From CAJXMH01 sp964001305 (GTDB lineage Bacteria > Bacteroidota > Bacteroidia > Flavobacteriales_E > Vicingaceae): 64,000 nt of DNA. The notes under the pieces are model-generated. The model did no database searches. It was given only the letters and a program-made list of their open reading frames with translations, and had not been told where the DNA came from. The stretch spans positions 124,001 through 188,000 of the forward strand of contig CAXFAI010000019.1 of assembly GCA_964001305.1 (NCBI GenBank), written 5' to 3'. Position numbers and translations under genes: made by a program. This document shows positions 25,621-34,339 of the stretch, one piece after another (position 1 is the stretch's first letter; each line of letters begins with the position of its first letter).

Positions 25621-28254
25621 ATGACCGAGTTTCTCAAAAGACTCCTCTTATTTTTATTTTTAACCTTTATAATTCAAGTTTCATACTCTCAAAAGTTAGA
25701 TTGGGTTAAAACTTTTGGGGATTCTCTTTACGATGGAGGAATTTGTTTAAGCTATGATACCTCAAGTAAAATTGTATTAGCTGGTCTTTTTAGCAATTCA
25801 TTAACTTACCAAGTTGACTCAACTTCATATTCATTGCAAACGACAAGCACTGAAACGATTTTTCTAATGAAATTAGACAAAAACGGGAACACAGTATGGG
25901 CAAGATCAACTGGCCTACATGCTACCCCCGTTAAAGTGATGGTAGACTCACGAAATAATATTTTTATTGTAGGCAAATTCACCGGTATTATTAATATTCC
26001 TTCAATTCCATTCATTCAATCAAATGGGGGTTATGATATCTTCTTTTGTAAGCTTAGCCCTGAAGGAAATATGATCTGGATTAAAACATTTGGGAGTACT
26101 GCTGATGAAAGTGCAACAGCCCATATAGACAACAATGATCACATCTACATAAGTGGCAGGTATTTAAATACGGTCAACTTTAGTACCGATACACCAGGGT
26201 TCATTAGACAATCAAACGGGAAGTCTGATATTTATACATCAAAATGGGAAAATAATGGTAAAATAATTTGGCTACAAACAGGAGGGGGTAATGAAAATGA
26301 AATGATTACAACTTCCATTTCAGATGAAAATCAAAACATTTATTTAGGCGGATATTTTAGAAATTCCATTAATTTGACTTTTAACAATACTAACTCATAC
26401 CTTAACGGAAACAATTACGGCAATCTTTTTATAATCAAATTAGATTCACTTGGCAATTTAAAGTGGTCGAAAACTATAAACGGAAGTTGGGAGTGTAATC
26501 TTTCTGAAATAGTCCTAGATTTTAAAGGGGGCATATTTTTAACAGGAGTTTTCAAGGATTCTTTGACATTTGTAAATGATAATGAAAGACAAAATTGTGT
26601 TGGTGGAAACTGTGGTTTTATTGCCAACTTAAAACTTGACGGTACGTTCTCATGGTCAAAAACAATTGAAAGCACTCACAGACTGAGTATAGAATCAGCG
26701 ATTGCAGACTCCAATTCCAACCTTTTTATAGCAGGTTCGCATTATGGTAGGACTGATTTTGATCCAGGACCTTGTGTAGAAGAGAAAATAAGCTTAAGCC
26801 CAACCAATATTATCTTAGGAAAATACGATAGTTTGGGGAACCTTATAAATTCAATAGCATTTGAACGTATTTCTTCTCCCCAAATTATAACCAATGCTAC
26901 TTTAGACATTCTACCTATAGAAGACGGAGTAATAAATACAGGTGGATACTCAGGACAAACAGATTTTGATGCAGATACAGGAACACAATACAGACAAAGT
27001 AATGGATATAGTGATGTTTTCATTAATAAAATTAGTTTTTGCCAAAAGCAGGGCACTTCCTCAACCCTGACTATTTGCAAGGGTGACACTGTATTGTTAG
27101 GCTGTAAAATTATATCGCAAGAAGGAGTTTATAAAGAAGTAATTAAACTTAGTAATGGTTGTGACAGTATAAACCAAATTTCTGTTATCATAACTCCTTC
27201 TTCCACGGATACAGTAGTTTATGAATTATGCAAAGGCGATAGCCTGACATTGTTTAATGATGTTCATAAAAAAGATACTGTCATTAAAAAGATTTTTCAA
27301 AACAGCTTTGGGTGTGATAGTACTATTGTTAGAAAGCTAATATTTCATGAAACAGCATCAAAGACATTTTATTTTGAGATATGTGAAGGAGAGTCAATTC
27401 AAATTGGATCAAATTTTTATTCTAAAAGTGGAATATTCCAAGACACTTTGCTAAATCAATATGGCTGTGACAGTCTAGTACACACCACATTATTAGTTAA
27501 GCAGGTAGATACGACTTTTCAACAAATCAATTTATGCGAGAATGACACTTTCTATGTCGGCACAAGCGCTTACACAAAAGCAGGTATATTTCTAGACACT
27601 CTAGTTGGTAAAAACAGCTGCGACAGTCTAGTCTATACTCAAATTTCAATAAACAAAAATGCTGAATACACTCAGACTATTTCGCTCTGTAAAGGAGAGA
27701 GTTTTCAAATCGGAGATAGTATTTATACTCAAGCGGGGATTTATGAAAACATTTTTGTAACAAAAAATGGCTGCGATAGCATAGTTAGAACCCAAATCTT
27801 AAAAAATGACCTAACCTTATTTCACTCTCCTCAAGAGAATTTGATTAGTCTTTTGATTAGTAATCAGAGCTATCAATGGCTCAATTGTGATTCTATGAGG
27901 ACATTGCTTAACGACACTTTGCAAAATTTCAGCTATACACAAAATGGAAATTATGCAGTAGTGTTACAAAGTGCTGCTTGTTCTGATACATCAGATTGTA
28001 TTCAAGTTAATTATTATGAAGAGTTTGAGTTTAAACTTTATCCAAACCCAAGTAAAAACTACTGTAAAATTGAGGTTCCATCTTCTGGGCAATTGCGAAT
28101 CTTTGACCTAAGAGGAGCTCTATTGAAAAATATAACTTATAGCAATCCGGGTAAATACCACTTAGAACTACATCAATTTGCAGCGGGGATATATTTGATT
28201 GAATTTGAAGGAGAGCTAAAAAAAGTGGTTAAACAACTTGCAGTAATAAAATAA
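25621..28254 (+). CDS. Large T9SS-secreted protein with SBBP-like propeller and cysteine repeats
   Basis: An 877-residue secreted protein: signal peptide (ends VSYSQ), a propeller/SBBP-like N-terminal half (about 25-470) with repeated WVKTFG, FLMKLDKNGNTVWAR and DEKNQNIYLGG-like units; then five ~60-residue repeats (about 485-726), each with C-(K/E)-(G/N)-(D/E), a central G-(V/I)-(Y/F) and a final (G/S)-C-D-S; and a type A T9SS sorting domain (LYPNPSKNYCKIEVP...KKVVKQLAVIK). Cysteine pairs in the repeats may form disulfides. The cargo's role is unknown. The gene lies between two copies of the mfd tail and has no partners. Confidence 0.88.
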   Translation: MTEFLKRLLLFLFLTFIIQVSYSQKLDWVKTFGDSLYDGGICLSYDTSSKIVLAGLFSNSLTYQVDSTSYSLQTTSTETIFLMKLDKNGNTVWARSTGLHATPVKVMVDSRNNIFIVGKFTGIINIPSIPFIQSNGGYDIFFCKLSPEGNMIWIKTFGSTADESATAHIDNNDHIYISGRYLNTVNFSTDTPGFIRQSNGKSDIYTSKWENNGKIIWLQTGGGNENEMITTSISDENQNIYLGGYFRNSINLTFNNTNSYLNGNNYGNLFIIKLDSLGNLKWSKTINGSWECNLSEIVLDFKGGIFLTGVFKDSLTFVNDNERQNCVGGNCGFIANLKLDGTFSWSKTIESTHRLSIESAIADSNSNLFIAGSHYGRTDFDPGPCVEEKISLSPTNIILGKYDSLGNLINSIAFERISSPQIITNATLDILPIEDGVINTGGYSGQTDFDADTGTQYRQSNGYSDVFINKISFCQKQGTSSTLTICKGDTVLLGCKIISQEGVYKEVIKLSNGCDSINQISVIITPSSTDTVVYELCKGDSLTLFNDVHKKDTVIKKIFQNSFGCDSTIVRKLIFHETASKTFYFEICEGESIQIGSNFYSKSGIFQDTLLNQYGCDSLVHTTLLVKQVDTTFQQINLCENDTFYVGTSAYTKAGIFLDTLVGKNSCDSLVYTQISINKNAEYTQTISLCKGESFQIGDSIYTQAGIYENIFVTKNGCDSIVRTQILKNDLTLFHSPQENLISLLISNQSYQWLNCDSMRTLLNDTLQNFSYTQNGNYAVVLQSAACSDTSDCIQVNYYEEFEFKLYPNPSKNYCKIEVPSSGQLRIFDLRGALLKNITYSNPGKYHLELHQFAAGIYLIEFEGELKKVVKQLAVIK

Positions 28255-28857
28255 AATTATGTTCAATAAACTTTACTATATATTTCCCCAAACCTATAAA
28301 GTGAATTCTAGGTTATAACTCTTTTTTAGAGATAAAAAGTTTCTCTTTTTTGCATTAAAGTGGTTTAATCTATTTTCCCTTCTACTGAGAAGATCTTCAA
28401 AACCGAATGCATTTAAATAAGTGGGCTTGAGATAGTTGAGAATCAATATAGTCGCTAGATGGTTTTGAGCACATGGTAAACCCTTTGCTTTTATAAAACA
28501 CATTGTTTTCTACTTACTAAGCACTCTTTAACTTTCCCGATAATTTGTGGCATGAGGTTATAGGAGGCAATCTTTAGTTCAAAACAATACTTTAGAATAT
28601 TGATTTAACATCCAAAGTCTTCTCTTTATATCAATTTCCATTTTATAATTACTTTCCTTTCTCAGCGTCTTTTTCATATTTAGACTGTTCATTTCAAAAA
28701 GGACGCATAGAAGATGAGGAAACCTATCTAATTAACTATTACCCAAAAGCTACTCTGATTTTAGGCAATTAAAAGAAGTGCTATAATCTCGAAATGTGAA
28801 TCAGTTAAACAATCTAGTCTTTCAAATACAAGGGTTTTTCAAACCTATAGCATTATA

Positions 28858-28941
28858 AAAGAAAAGCTAAGCTTAGTTTATGAAGGTGCAAAAAGTGTAC
28901 AGCAAGCTATGGAATTGTTAAAAGGAGTCATAAAATAAAAC
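28858..28941 (+). repeat. Direct repeat, copy 2: orphan duplicate of the mfd tail
   Basis: This matches mfd 25479-25573 (71 bases with two mismatches, then an 11-base deletion, then 13 identical bases). Read in the same frame it still encodes the Mfd C-terminal residues, with Val to Ala in EGAKSVQQAMELLK, and ends GVIK with a stop. There is no start codon or upstream gene body, so it is a remnant rather than a gene. Confidence 0.93.
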
Positions 28942-28968
28942 AGGGAACAAACTTTCGAATGCTCCCTG
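28941..28968. terminator. Hairpin after the mfd-tail copy, possible terminator
   Basis: Stem CAGGGAAC (28941-28948) pairs with GCTCCCTG (28961-28968) with one mismatch and a 12-base loop. On the minus strand it is followed by TTTTATTTTATG, fair for an intrinsic terminator; on the plus strand the tail is only CTTTCC. It sits exactly where mfd's own terminator would be expected after the copied tail. Confidence 0.5.
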
Positions 28969-29190
28969 CTTTCCTAATTTCAATAGCTTACCGTCACATA
29001 AACTTTTCACTTGGTTTTCATAATGTATAAAGCAGATTCCTGATTATTTTCTACCAGGAATGATTGTATTTTTATTAACCTAATTAATTCAATTCTCTAC
29101 TTCCAAGTCGATTAGGTGCATTAAAGACGAAGTCGTTTTCTAATGGTTGCTTTTGCACAAATTATTTTTAGTAACTAAGCCTAACAAAAA

Positions 29191-29216
29191 AAGGCAAGAA
29201 AGAATTTTCTCGCCTT
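29191..29216 (-). terminator. Intrinsic terminator of the downstream T9SS paralogue
   Basis: Hairpin AAGGC.AGAAA / TTTCT.GCCTT with one mismatch; on the minus strand the stem is followed by TTTTTTTGTTAGG. It lies 24 bases after the stop of the gene at 29240. A near-identical hairpin follows the neighbouring paralogue at 31745-31770. Confidence 0.8.
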
Positions 29217-29239
29217 CAAAAAACCAAAAAAATGAACTC

Positions 29240-31675
29240 CTACTGTTTAACTAGTTTTTGTACTTGATTTCCATAACGGAGAATGTAAATACCTTGGTCC
29301 AATTCAGTGACATTTAAAACTGTTCTTCGGTTTCGAATACGAACTTCTTGGATCAAACGACCTTGTAAATTATAAATCTGTAATGCCTCTTGTTGTGCAG
29401 CTGATTTAAACCCTTTTACCTCTACTACTATTTGAGACTTAGTTGGATTAGGATAAATCAATAAAGGTGACTCATCTGTTTTTAATGGCTCATAAAGAGA
29501 AGTGGCAATATTACTCTCCCAAAAACTTTGAGCGGAGTCTAAATAATTAAGCATGGTCGTTTTACTACCCAATTGTCCCCCGCCAGCTACTTGAGCATAA
29601 CCAATGACCATTTCTATGGTTTTACTTTGATTAGGCTGAAGCGAAAACCAAGGAATATGACCCACTCCCCTTCTATCTCCAGGTGCATTGGGAACCGGGC
29701 CTGCATACTCAGGCCAGTTTTCAGTAAACATATAGCGGGTTATTGCACCTGTGGTATTATTCACTCCATTACCACCAAACCTTATCGGACTCCCATCGAT
29801 CCATCTACCATCTAAATAATTCATCCATATTTGTGGATTAAAAGGATCCCCATTAACGCCCCCTCCAATGTTGTAATAAACAAATCCATCCATGCTATCT
29901 GATAAAAACTTGAGCCCTAGATAGGGTGGGTCTGCACCATAGCCATTTAAACCATTAAAATTTTCATCAAAACCATCTCCATTGTATACATAAAAGACAT
30001 TCTCTAAGCTATCACAACCCACATAATCATCTCGTGGATCTCCCAAATCAAAGTCCATAAACATTCCCATTTTTACTGAATCAAGTATGAAGCTAGAACG
30101 ATTATACAATTGATAAGAGATAAAGAGACTCTGATGCAGAACTGAATCATTCGGTCTATTAAATCCATATAACATGCCATGGTATTCAACATCATTCTTA
30201 TGATTAATCCAATAAATGGCTTCATCGCCTTTTATTATTGGATACTCTCCAAGACTTGGTTCATAAATACCATTTCCATTTAAATCTTCATAAGGTGCCA
30301 GTTGCGCTGCCATTCCTAAACTAACATCCCCGTTTCCTTTCCAATTTGCGATACTTCTTGGCATTTGATAATTGGGACTGTTATAATTATTCTGATGATT
30401 TATTATTTCTTGCTTACTTATTTTATAAATCCATTGACCTTCTAAACCCACTGCCTGACTAACTGGGCCGTAATGAAAGTCATTATAATAAGGGTTTACT
30501 TGATTAACTTGAAATGCAGTATCATTTGTTTTTTTTGAAATCAAAACTATATTTCCTGCAAAAACACCGTGAGAGTTATTACCTTTTGGAAATTCAAATG
30601 CTGCTTTACTTTGATTTGAGTTATTAAATATGGGTCCAGTAATGGATGCATTTGTGTTTATTGAATTCACATCAATATATTGATCGATGGTATTGTTCTC
30701 TTCTATAGTATTTGGAGCAAAATATAATTTCGTGCCATTTAAAATCATTATTGCATTATTTATCGCTTTTAGCTCAAAATGTGGTGATTCTCCAATATCA
30801 TCTATAAGATGAGTGTCTATTATACTATCATGAGTTGAAAAAATCATAGGATACACTCCTTTTTTTAACCATACTCGATTATTAATATCAATTTCTAGAT
30901 TTTTGATATCATGAAAATAGTACCAATAATTTAATGGATGAAATTGAAATCTTGAAGGGTAATGAAAGGTATAATAACCATCATTAGTAGTATGACTGCC
31001 AGCTGCTATTTGGCCATTATTGGTTTTAACTAGTTTTTCTGCCAAAAAAACTGATGAACTATCTAGTCCAGTATATGAAGTGGATGTCCATCCTGCATTA
31101 TTTCTTAGCCATAACTTACGAAAAGGGTTACTACTAGCTAAACTTGGAAGATTTATTAATATCCTGTTTTCTATACCTATCATTCGATCTAAACTATCAA
31201 ATAAGATGGTATGCAAACTAAAAGCAGTATCTAATACAAATGCTCCTTGATTGAAATATGCAACTCCTTGTGCACCAGATATCCATAGTTGACCTTGGCT
31301 ATTTACTGCTATATCAGTTATTGAATCTGAAAAAACACCCTGCGCGATACCGTATGATGCAATTTGCTGACCATCAAAACGAACAATTCCTGAATCAGAC
31401 TGCAACCAACAAATGCTGTTCGCATATTCAAAATCAGAGCTCTTTGCCCTACTTAATGGCAGTGAGTAACAAGTATCATATTGATTCAATATTAAATCAA
31501 ATACACAAAGACCTTGATTTGAAGTCAGGTAAACTTTAGTCTCGCTAATCGGCTCAAAACCGTAAACCTCAGTTACTCCATTCTGTTGTAAATCACTTGA
31601 TTTCCAGTGATTTATTTGCGAATGAAGTTGAAATAGAAATGATAAGAAAAAAAATGTAAGGATTAATCGTTTCAT
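29240..31675 (-). CDS. T9SS-secreted propeller protein, tandem paralogue 1
   Basis: An 811-residue protein: signal peptide (ends LHSQ), a two-component-regulator-like propeller (about 20-300, e.g. SDSITDIAVNSQGQLWISG), a middle module shared with its neighbour (APYEDLNGNGIYEP, GDEAIYWINHKNDVEYHGML, GDRRGVGHIPWFSLQPNQS), and a type A T9SS sorting domain (LIYPNPTKSQIVVEVK...QKLVKQ). The adjacent gene encodes a paralogue with the same architecture, and the copies share their 5' leader and terminator, so they arose by tandem duplication. Function is unknown; it is probably a surface or secreted adhesin-like protein. Confidence 0.88.
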   Translation of the reverse strand: MKRLILTFFFLSFLFQLHSQINHWKSSDLQQNGVTEVYGFEPISETKVYLTSNQGLCVFDLILNQYDTCYSLPLSRAKSSDFEYANSICWLQSDSGIVRFDGQQIASYGIAQGVFSDSITDIAVNSQGQLWISGAQGVAYFNQGAFVLDTAFSLHTILFDSLDRMIGIENRILINLPSLASSNPFRKLWLRNNAGWTSTSYTGLDSSSVFLAEKLVKTNNGQIAAGSHTTNDGYYTFHYPSRFQFHPLNYWYYFHDIKNLEIDINNRVWLKKGVYPMIFSTHDSIIDTHLIDDIGESPHFELKAINNAIMILNGTKLYFAPNTIEENNTIDQYIDVNSINTNASITGPIFNNSNQSKAAFEFPKGNNSHGVFAGNIVLISKKTNDTAFQVNQVNPYYNDFHYGPVSQAVGLEGQWIYKISKQEIINHQNNYNSPNYQMPRSIANWKGNGDVSLGMAAQLAPYEDLNGNGIYEPSLGEYPIIKGDEAIYWINHKNDVEYHGMLYGFNRPNDSVLHQSLFISYQLYNRSSFILDSVKMGMFMDFDLGDPRDDYVGCDSLENVFYVYNGDGFDENFNGLNGYGADPPYLGLKFLSDSMDGFVYYNIGGGVNGDPFNPQIWMNYLDGRWIDGSPIRFGGNGVNNTTGAITRYMFTENWPEYAGPVPNAPGDRRGVGHIPWFSLQPNQSKTIEMVIGYAQVAGGGQLGSKTTMLNYLDSAQSFWESNIATSLYEPLKTDESPLLIYPNPTKSQIVVEVKGFKSAAQQEALQIYNLQGRLIQEVRIRNRRTVLNVTELDQGIYILRYGNQVQKLVKQ

Positions 31676-31744
31676 AATAGTTGGTTTTTAGTTTTGTTCT
31701 TATTGTTAAGACACCAAGCAGCTTTGTTATGATGCCTAACAAAA

Positions 31745-31770
31745 AAGGCGAGAAAGAATTTTCTCGCCTT
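31745..31770 (-). terminator. Intrinsic terminator of T9SS paralogue 2
   Basis: A perfect stem AAGGCGAGAAA / TTTCTCGCCTT with a 4-base loop, followed on the minus strand by TTTTTTGTTAGG. It lies about 21 bases past the stop of the gene starting at 34269 and isolates the two paralogues transcriptionally. Confidence 0.88.
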
Positions 31771-31791
31771 CAAAAACCAAAAAATGAATTC

Positions 31792-34269
31792 CTACTGTTT
31801 AACTAGTTTTTGTACTTGATTTTTAAATTGCACCAAGTAAATTCCCTTTTCAAATTGGCTTAAATCTATAAGCATCTTTTGATTTGAAATTCGTTCTCTG
31901 TAAACCATTCTGCCATCCATCGCATAGACTCGAATGTATTCGTTGGTATGGTTCATTTGATTATCAGTAAGCTTTATGATAACCGCTTCATTGGCTGGAT
32001 TTGGGTAAAAAGTAAGGAATTCTGCATTTGATTGAACTTGTACTTCTTGCACACCGGTTATGGTATTTTGCTCCCAGAAGTTTGCAGCAGAATCTAAATA
32101 CTGAATCAACAAACTTTTACTACCCAAATGACCTGAATTTGGAATTTGCGCATAACCAATGACCATTTCTATGCTTTTACTTTGATTAGGCTGCAACGAA
32201 AACCAAGGAATGTGTCCCATACCACGTCTATCTCCGGGTGCATTTGGGTTTAAATTAGGGCCAGGGCTTTCTTCTGCCCAGGGTGTTCCAGTATATAAGT
32301 ACTTTGTAGGGACACCAAAAGTATTATTCAATCCATCTCCTCCATAGCGCATGAATTGTCCGTTTTTCCATTTACCATTTAAATAATTGACCCAATGCTC
32401 ATCAGTCCTTGGGTCTCCATTAAGGGCACCTCCTGCATTATAATAAAGAAATCCATCCATGCTATCACTTAAAAATTTAACCCCAATAAAAGGTGGACTT
32501 CCACCAAATCCAGATTGGCCATTAAACCCATCATCAAAAGCATCTCCATTATAGGCAAAGAAAATATTCTTTAAACTATCGCATCCCACATAGTCGTCAA
32601 GCGGATTGCCTAAATCAAAGTCTGTATAAAATCCAAGTTTTGCTGAGTCTATTTGAATATTTGATCTATTAAAAAGCTCCATAGATAAATACAATGACTG
32701 ATGAATTGCAGCATCACTTGGACGATTAAAGCCATAAAGCATTCCGTGATATTCTATATCACCAATGTGATTAATCCAATAAATAGCCTCATCTCCTTTA
32801 ATAATTGGAGCATCTCCTAATTGGGGTTCATAAACCCCATTATTATTTAAGTCTTCAAAAGGTGCTAATTGCGCAGCCATTCCAATGTTAACATCCCCAT
32901 TTCCTTTCCAGTTGGCTATGTTTTCAGGCACAACATAATTGGGAGACATGTAATTACTTTTATGATTTTGAATATCCGATTGACTCACTTTTACAATCCA
33001 ACTGCCAGATACACCATTGAAATCACTTACAGGCCCTGCAATAAAATTATTATCATAGGGGGAAAGTTGATTCACAGTAAAGGAGGTGTCTCCTAAACTT
33101 TTACTTACCAACATGAAATTACTTGAATAAATCCCATGACTATTATTTCCCTTTGGAAATTCAAAAAAAGACCTTGTATTTTCATAATCGTTAAAAAGCT
33201 GACCCAATATTGAAACGCCTGTCCGTATAGAGTTTACAGATAGCTCTTCTTTGAGAGTGGTTAGTGGCTCTATTGTACTGCTCGCCTTGTAAAGGCCATT
33301 TCTCGTATATACGATGATTGTACTGTCTACAATTTGCATCAATCTAGCTTCATTGCTATAGTTGGTATGATTTGACTTTCTTGAGTACCCTAAGTAGTGT
33401 TGAAGCAATACACTATCTTTAGTTGAATGTAAATGAGATATTCCTGTAGCGGCTACAACCCAAATATTCCCCTTAGAATCAACTTCCGTATCTTTAAAAT
33501 TTAAGTTTTGGGTTACTCCTTGTCTTTCAATAGGCTGCTTGTCAATTACTGCCGGATAAGTTATTCTGTAATACCCTTCAGAAGTTGAAGCGGAGACAAT
33601 TCCCAAATGATTGCCAATTAGTTTAAACTTTTGAACATTTAATACAGGCCCTCCCTTTTGCAAGGAATCTATACCGGAAACTGGGACTGATGTCCAAGTA
33701 TTCATATCTCTGATTGACAACCTTGACATTGTTGTAGGCCCACCAACAGCAATAATATTTTGAGCACAAGCATACAAACGATCTCGATTATCAAAAGCAA
33801 TAAATTTGGCAACCAAAGAAGTATCAAGCACAAAACTAGACCCATTAAAATAGGCCAAGCCTGCAGTAGTTGCAGCCCACAATGTGCCAGAACTATTTAG
33901 AGCAATATCGTTTATTGAATTTGAAGGTAATCCTTGTACTGAAGTGAAATTTTTTAAACTATGACCGTCGAAAGAGCTCAAACCATTCGGTGTAATCGCC
34001 CAAGCAACACCATTTGATAATAACAGCTTTCGATTGTTACTCATTAAGACTCCACCTGTACCAATAATACAGGTATCGTATTGCTCATTTTGTAAATCAT
34101 AAATACATAAACCTTGCTCTGAGTTCATATACACTTTTGACAATCCATCATACTGAAAGTCATACACTTCATTGGAAGCATTAAGATTTAAATCGTAATA
34201 AGTCCAACCTTGTGCCTGTATAATTAAGCTATAAGTAAGTATAAAAAAGAGGGTAGCTAGTCGTTTCAT
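31792..34269 (-). CDS. T9SS-secreted propeller protein, tandem paralogue 2
   Basis: An 825-residue paralogue of the gene at 29240 with the same order: signal peptide (ends IIQAQ), N-terminal regulator-type propeller (LPSNSINDIALNSSGTLWAA), shared middle module (APFEDLNNNGVYEP, GDEAIYWINHIGDIEYHGML, GDRRGMGHIPWFSLQPNQS) and type A T9SS sorting domain (TFYPNPANEAVIIKLTDNQ). The N-terminal propellers differ more between the two than the middle and C-terminal parts do, as expected if ligand specificity has diverged. The last residues (QVQKLVKQ) are identical in both. Function unknown. Confidence 0.88.
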   Translation of the reverse strand: MKRLATLFFILTYSLIIQAQGWTYYDLNLNASNEVYDFQYDGLSKVYMNSEQGLCIYDLQNEQYDTCIIGTGGVLMSNNRKLLLSNGVAWAITPNGLSSFDGHSLKNFTSVQGLPSNSINDIALNSSGTLWAATTAGLAYFNGSSFVLDTSLVAKFIAFDNRDRLYACAQNIIAVGGPTTMSRLSIRDMNTWTSVPVSGIDSLQKGGPVLNVQKFKLIGNHLGIVSASTSEGYYRITYPAVIDKQPIERQGVTQNLNFKDTEVDSKGNIWVVAATGISHLHSTKDSVLLQHYLGYSRKSNHTNYSNEARLMQIVDSTIIVYTRNGLYKASSTIEPLTTLKEELSVNSIRTGVSILGQLFNDYENTRSFFEFPKGNNSHGIYSSNFMLVSKSLGDTSFTVNQLSPYDNNFIAGPVSDFNGVSGSWIVKVSQSDIQNHKSNYMSPNYVVPENIANWKGNGDVNIGMAAQLAPFEDLNNNGVYEPQLGDAPIIKGDEAIYWINHIGDIEYHGMLYGFNRPSDAAIHQSLYLSMELFNRSNIQIDSAKLGFYTDFDLGNPLDDYVGCDSLKNIFFAYNGDAFDDGFNGQSGFGGSPPFIGVKFLSDSMDGFLYYNAGGALNGDPRTDEHWVNYLNGKWKNGQFMRYGGDGLNNTFGVPTKYLYTGTPWAEESPGPNLNPNAPGDRRGMGHIPWFSLQPNQSKSIEMVIGYAQIPNSGHLGSKSLLIQYLDSAANFWEQNTITGVQEVQVQSNAEFLTFYPNPANEAVIIKLTDNQMNHTNEYIRVYAMDGRMVYRERISNQKMLIDLSQFEKGIYLVQFKNQVQKLVKQ

Positions 34270-34339
34270 TTAAAATAGATTTTTGGTTTGTATTGCTAAG
34301 ACACGAAAAAATAAAAATACGATGCTTTGGAGAATTAGA

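Larger units (their letters stand above)
28255..29239. other. Gene-poor kilobase with mfd-tail copy and terminators
   Basis: No convincing gene. From 28255 to 28857 the DNA is AT-rich, with only short open frames lacking protein-like features. 28858-28941 is the copy of the mfd tail, 28941-28968 is a hairpin, 29036-29061 has a 7-bp hairpin (ATTCCTG/CAGGAAT), and 29191-29216 is the terminator of the T9SS gene to the right. The left 600 bases are unexplained and could be decayed coding sequence. Confidence 0.6.

Noticed and set aside
28294..28503. 69-codon minus-strand open frame after the T9SS gene
   Set aside because: Low-complexity translation without motif or plausible start signal; could be chance in AT-rich DNA.
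25479..28941. Insertion sequence or transposon between the two mfd tails
   Set aside because: No transposase, integrase or terminal inverted repeats are visible; the flanks are gene-derived direct repeats, much longer than ordinary target-site duplications.
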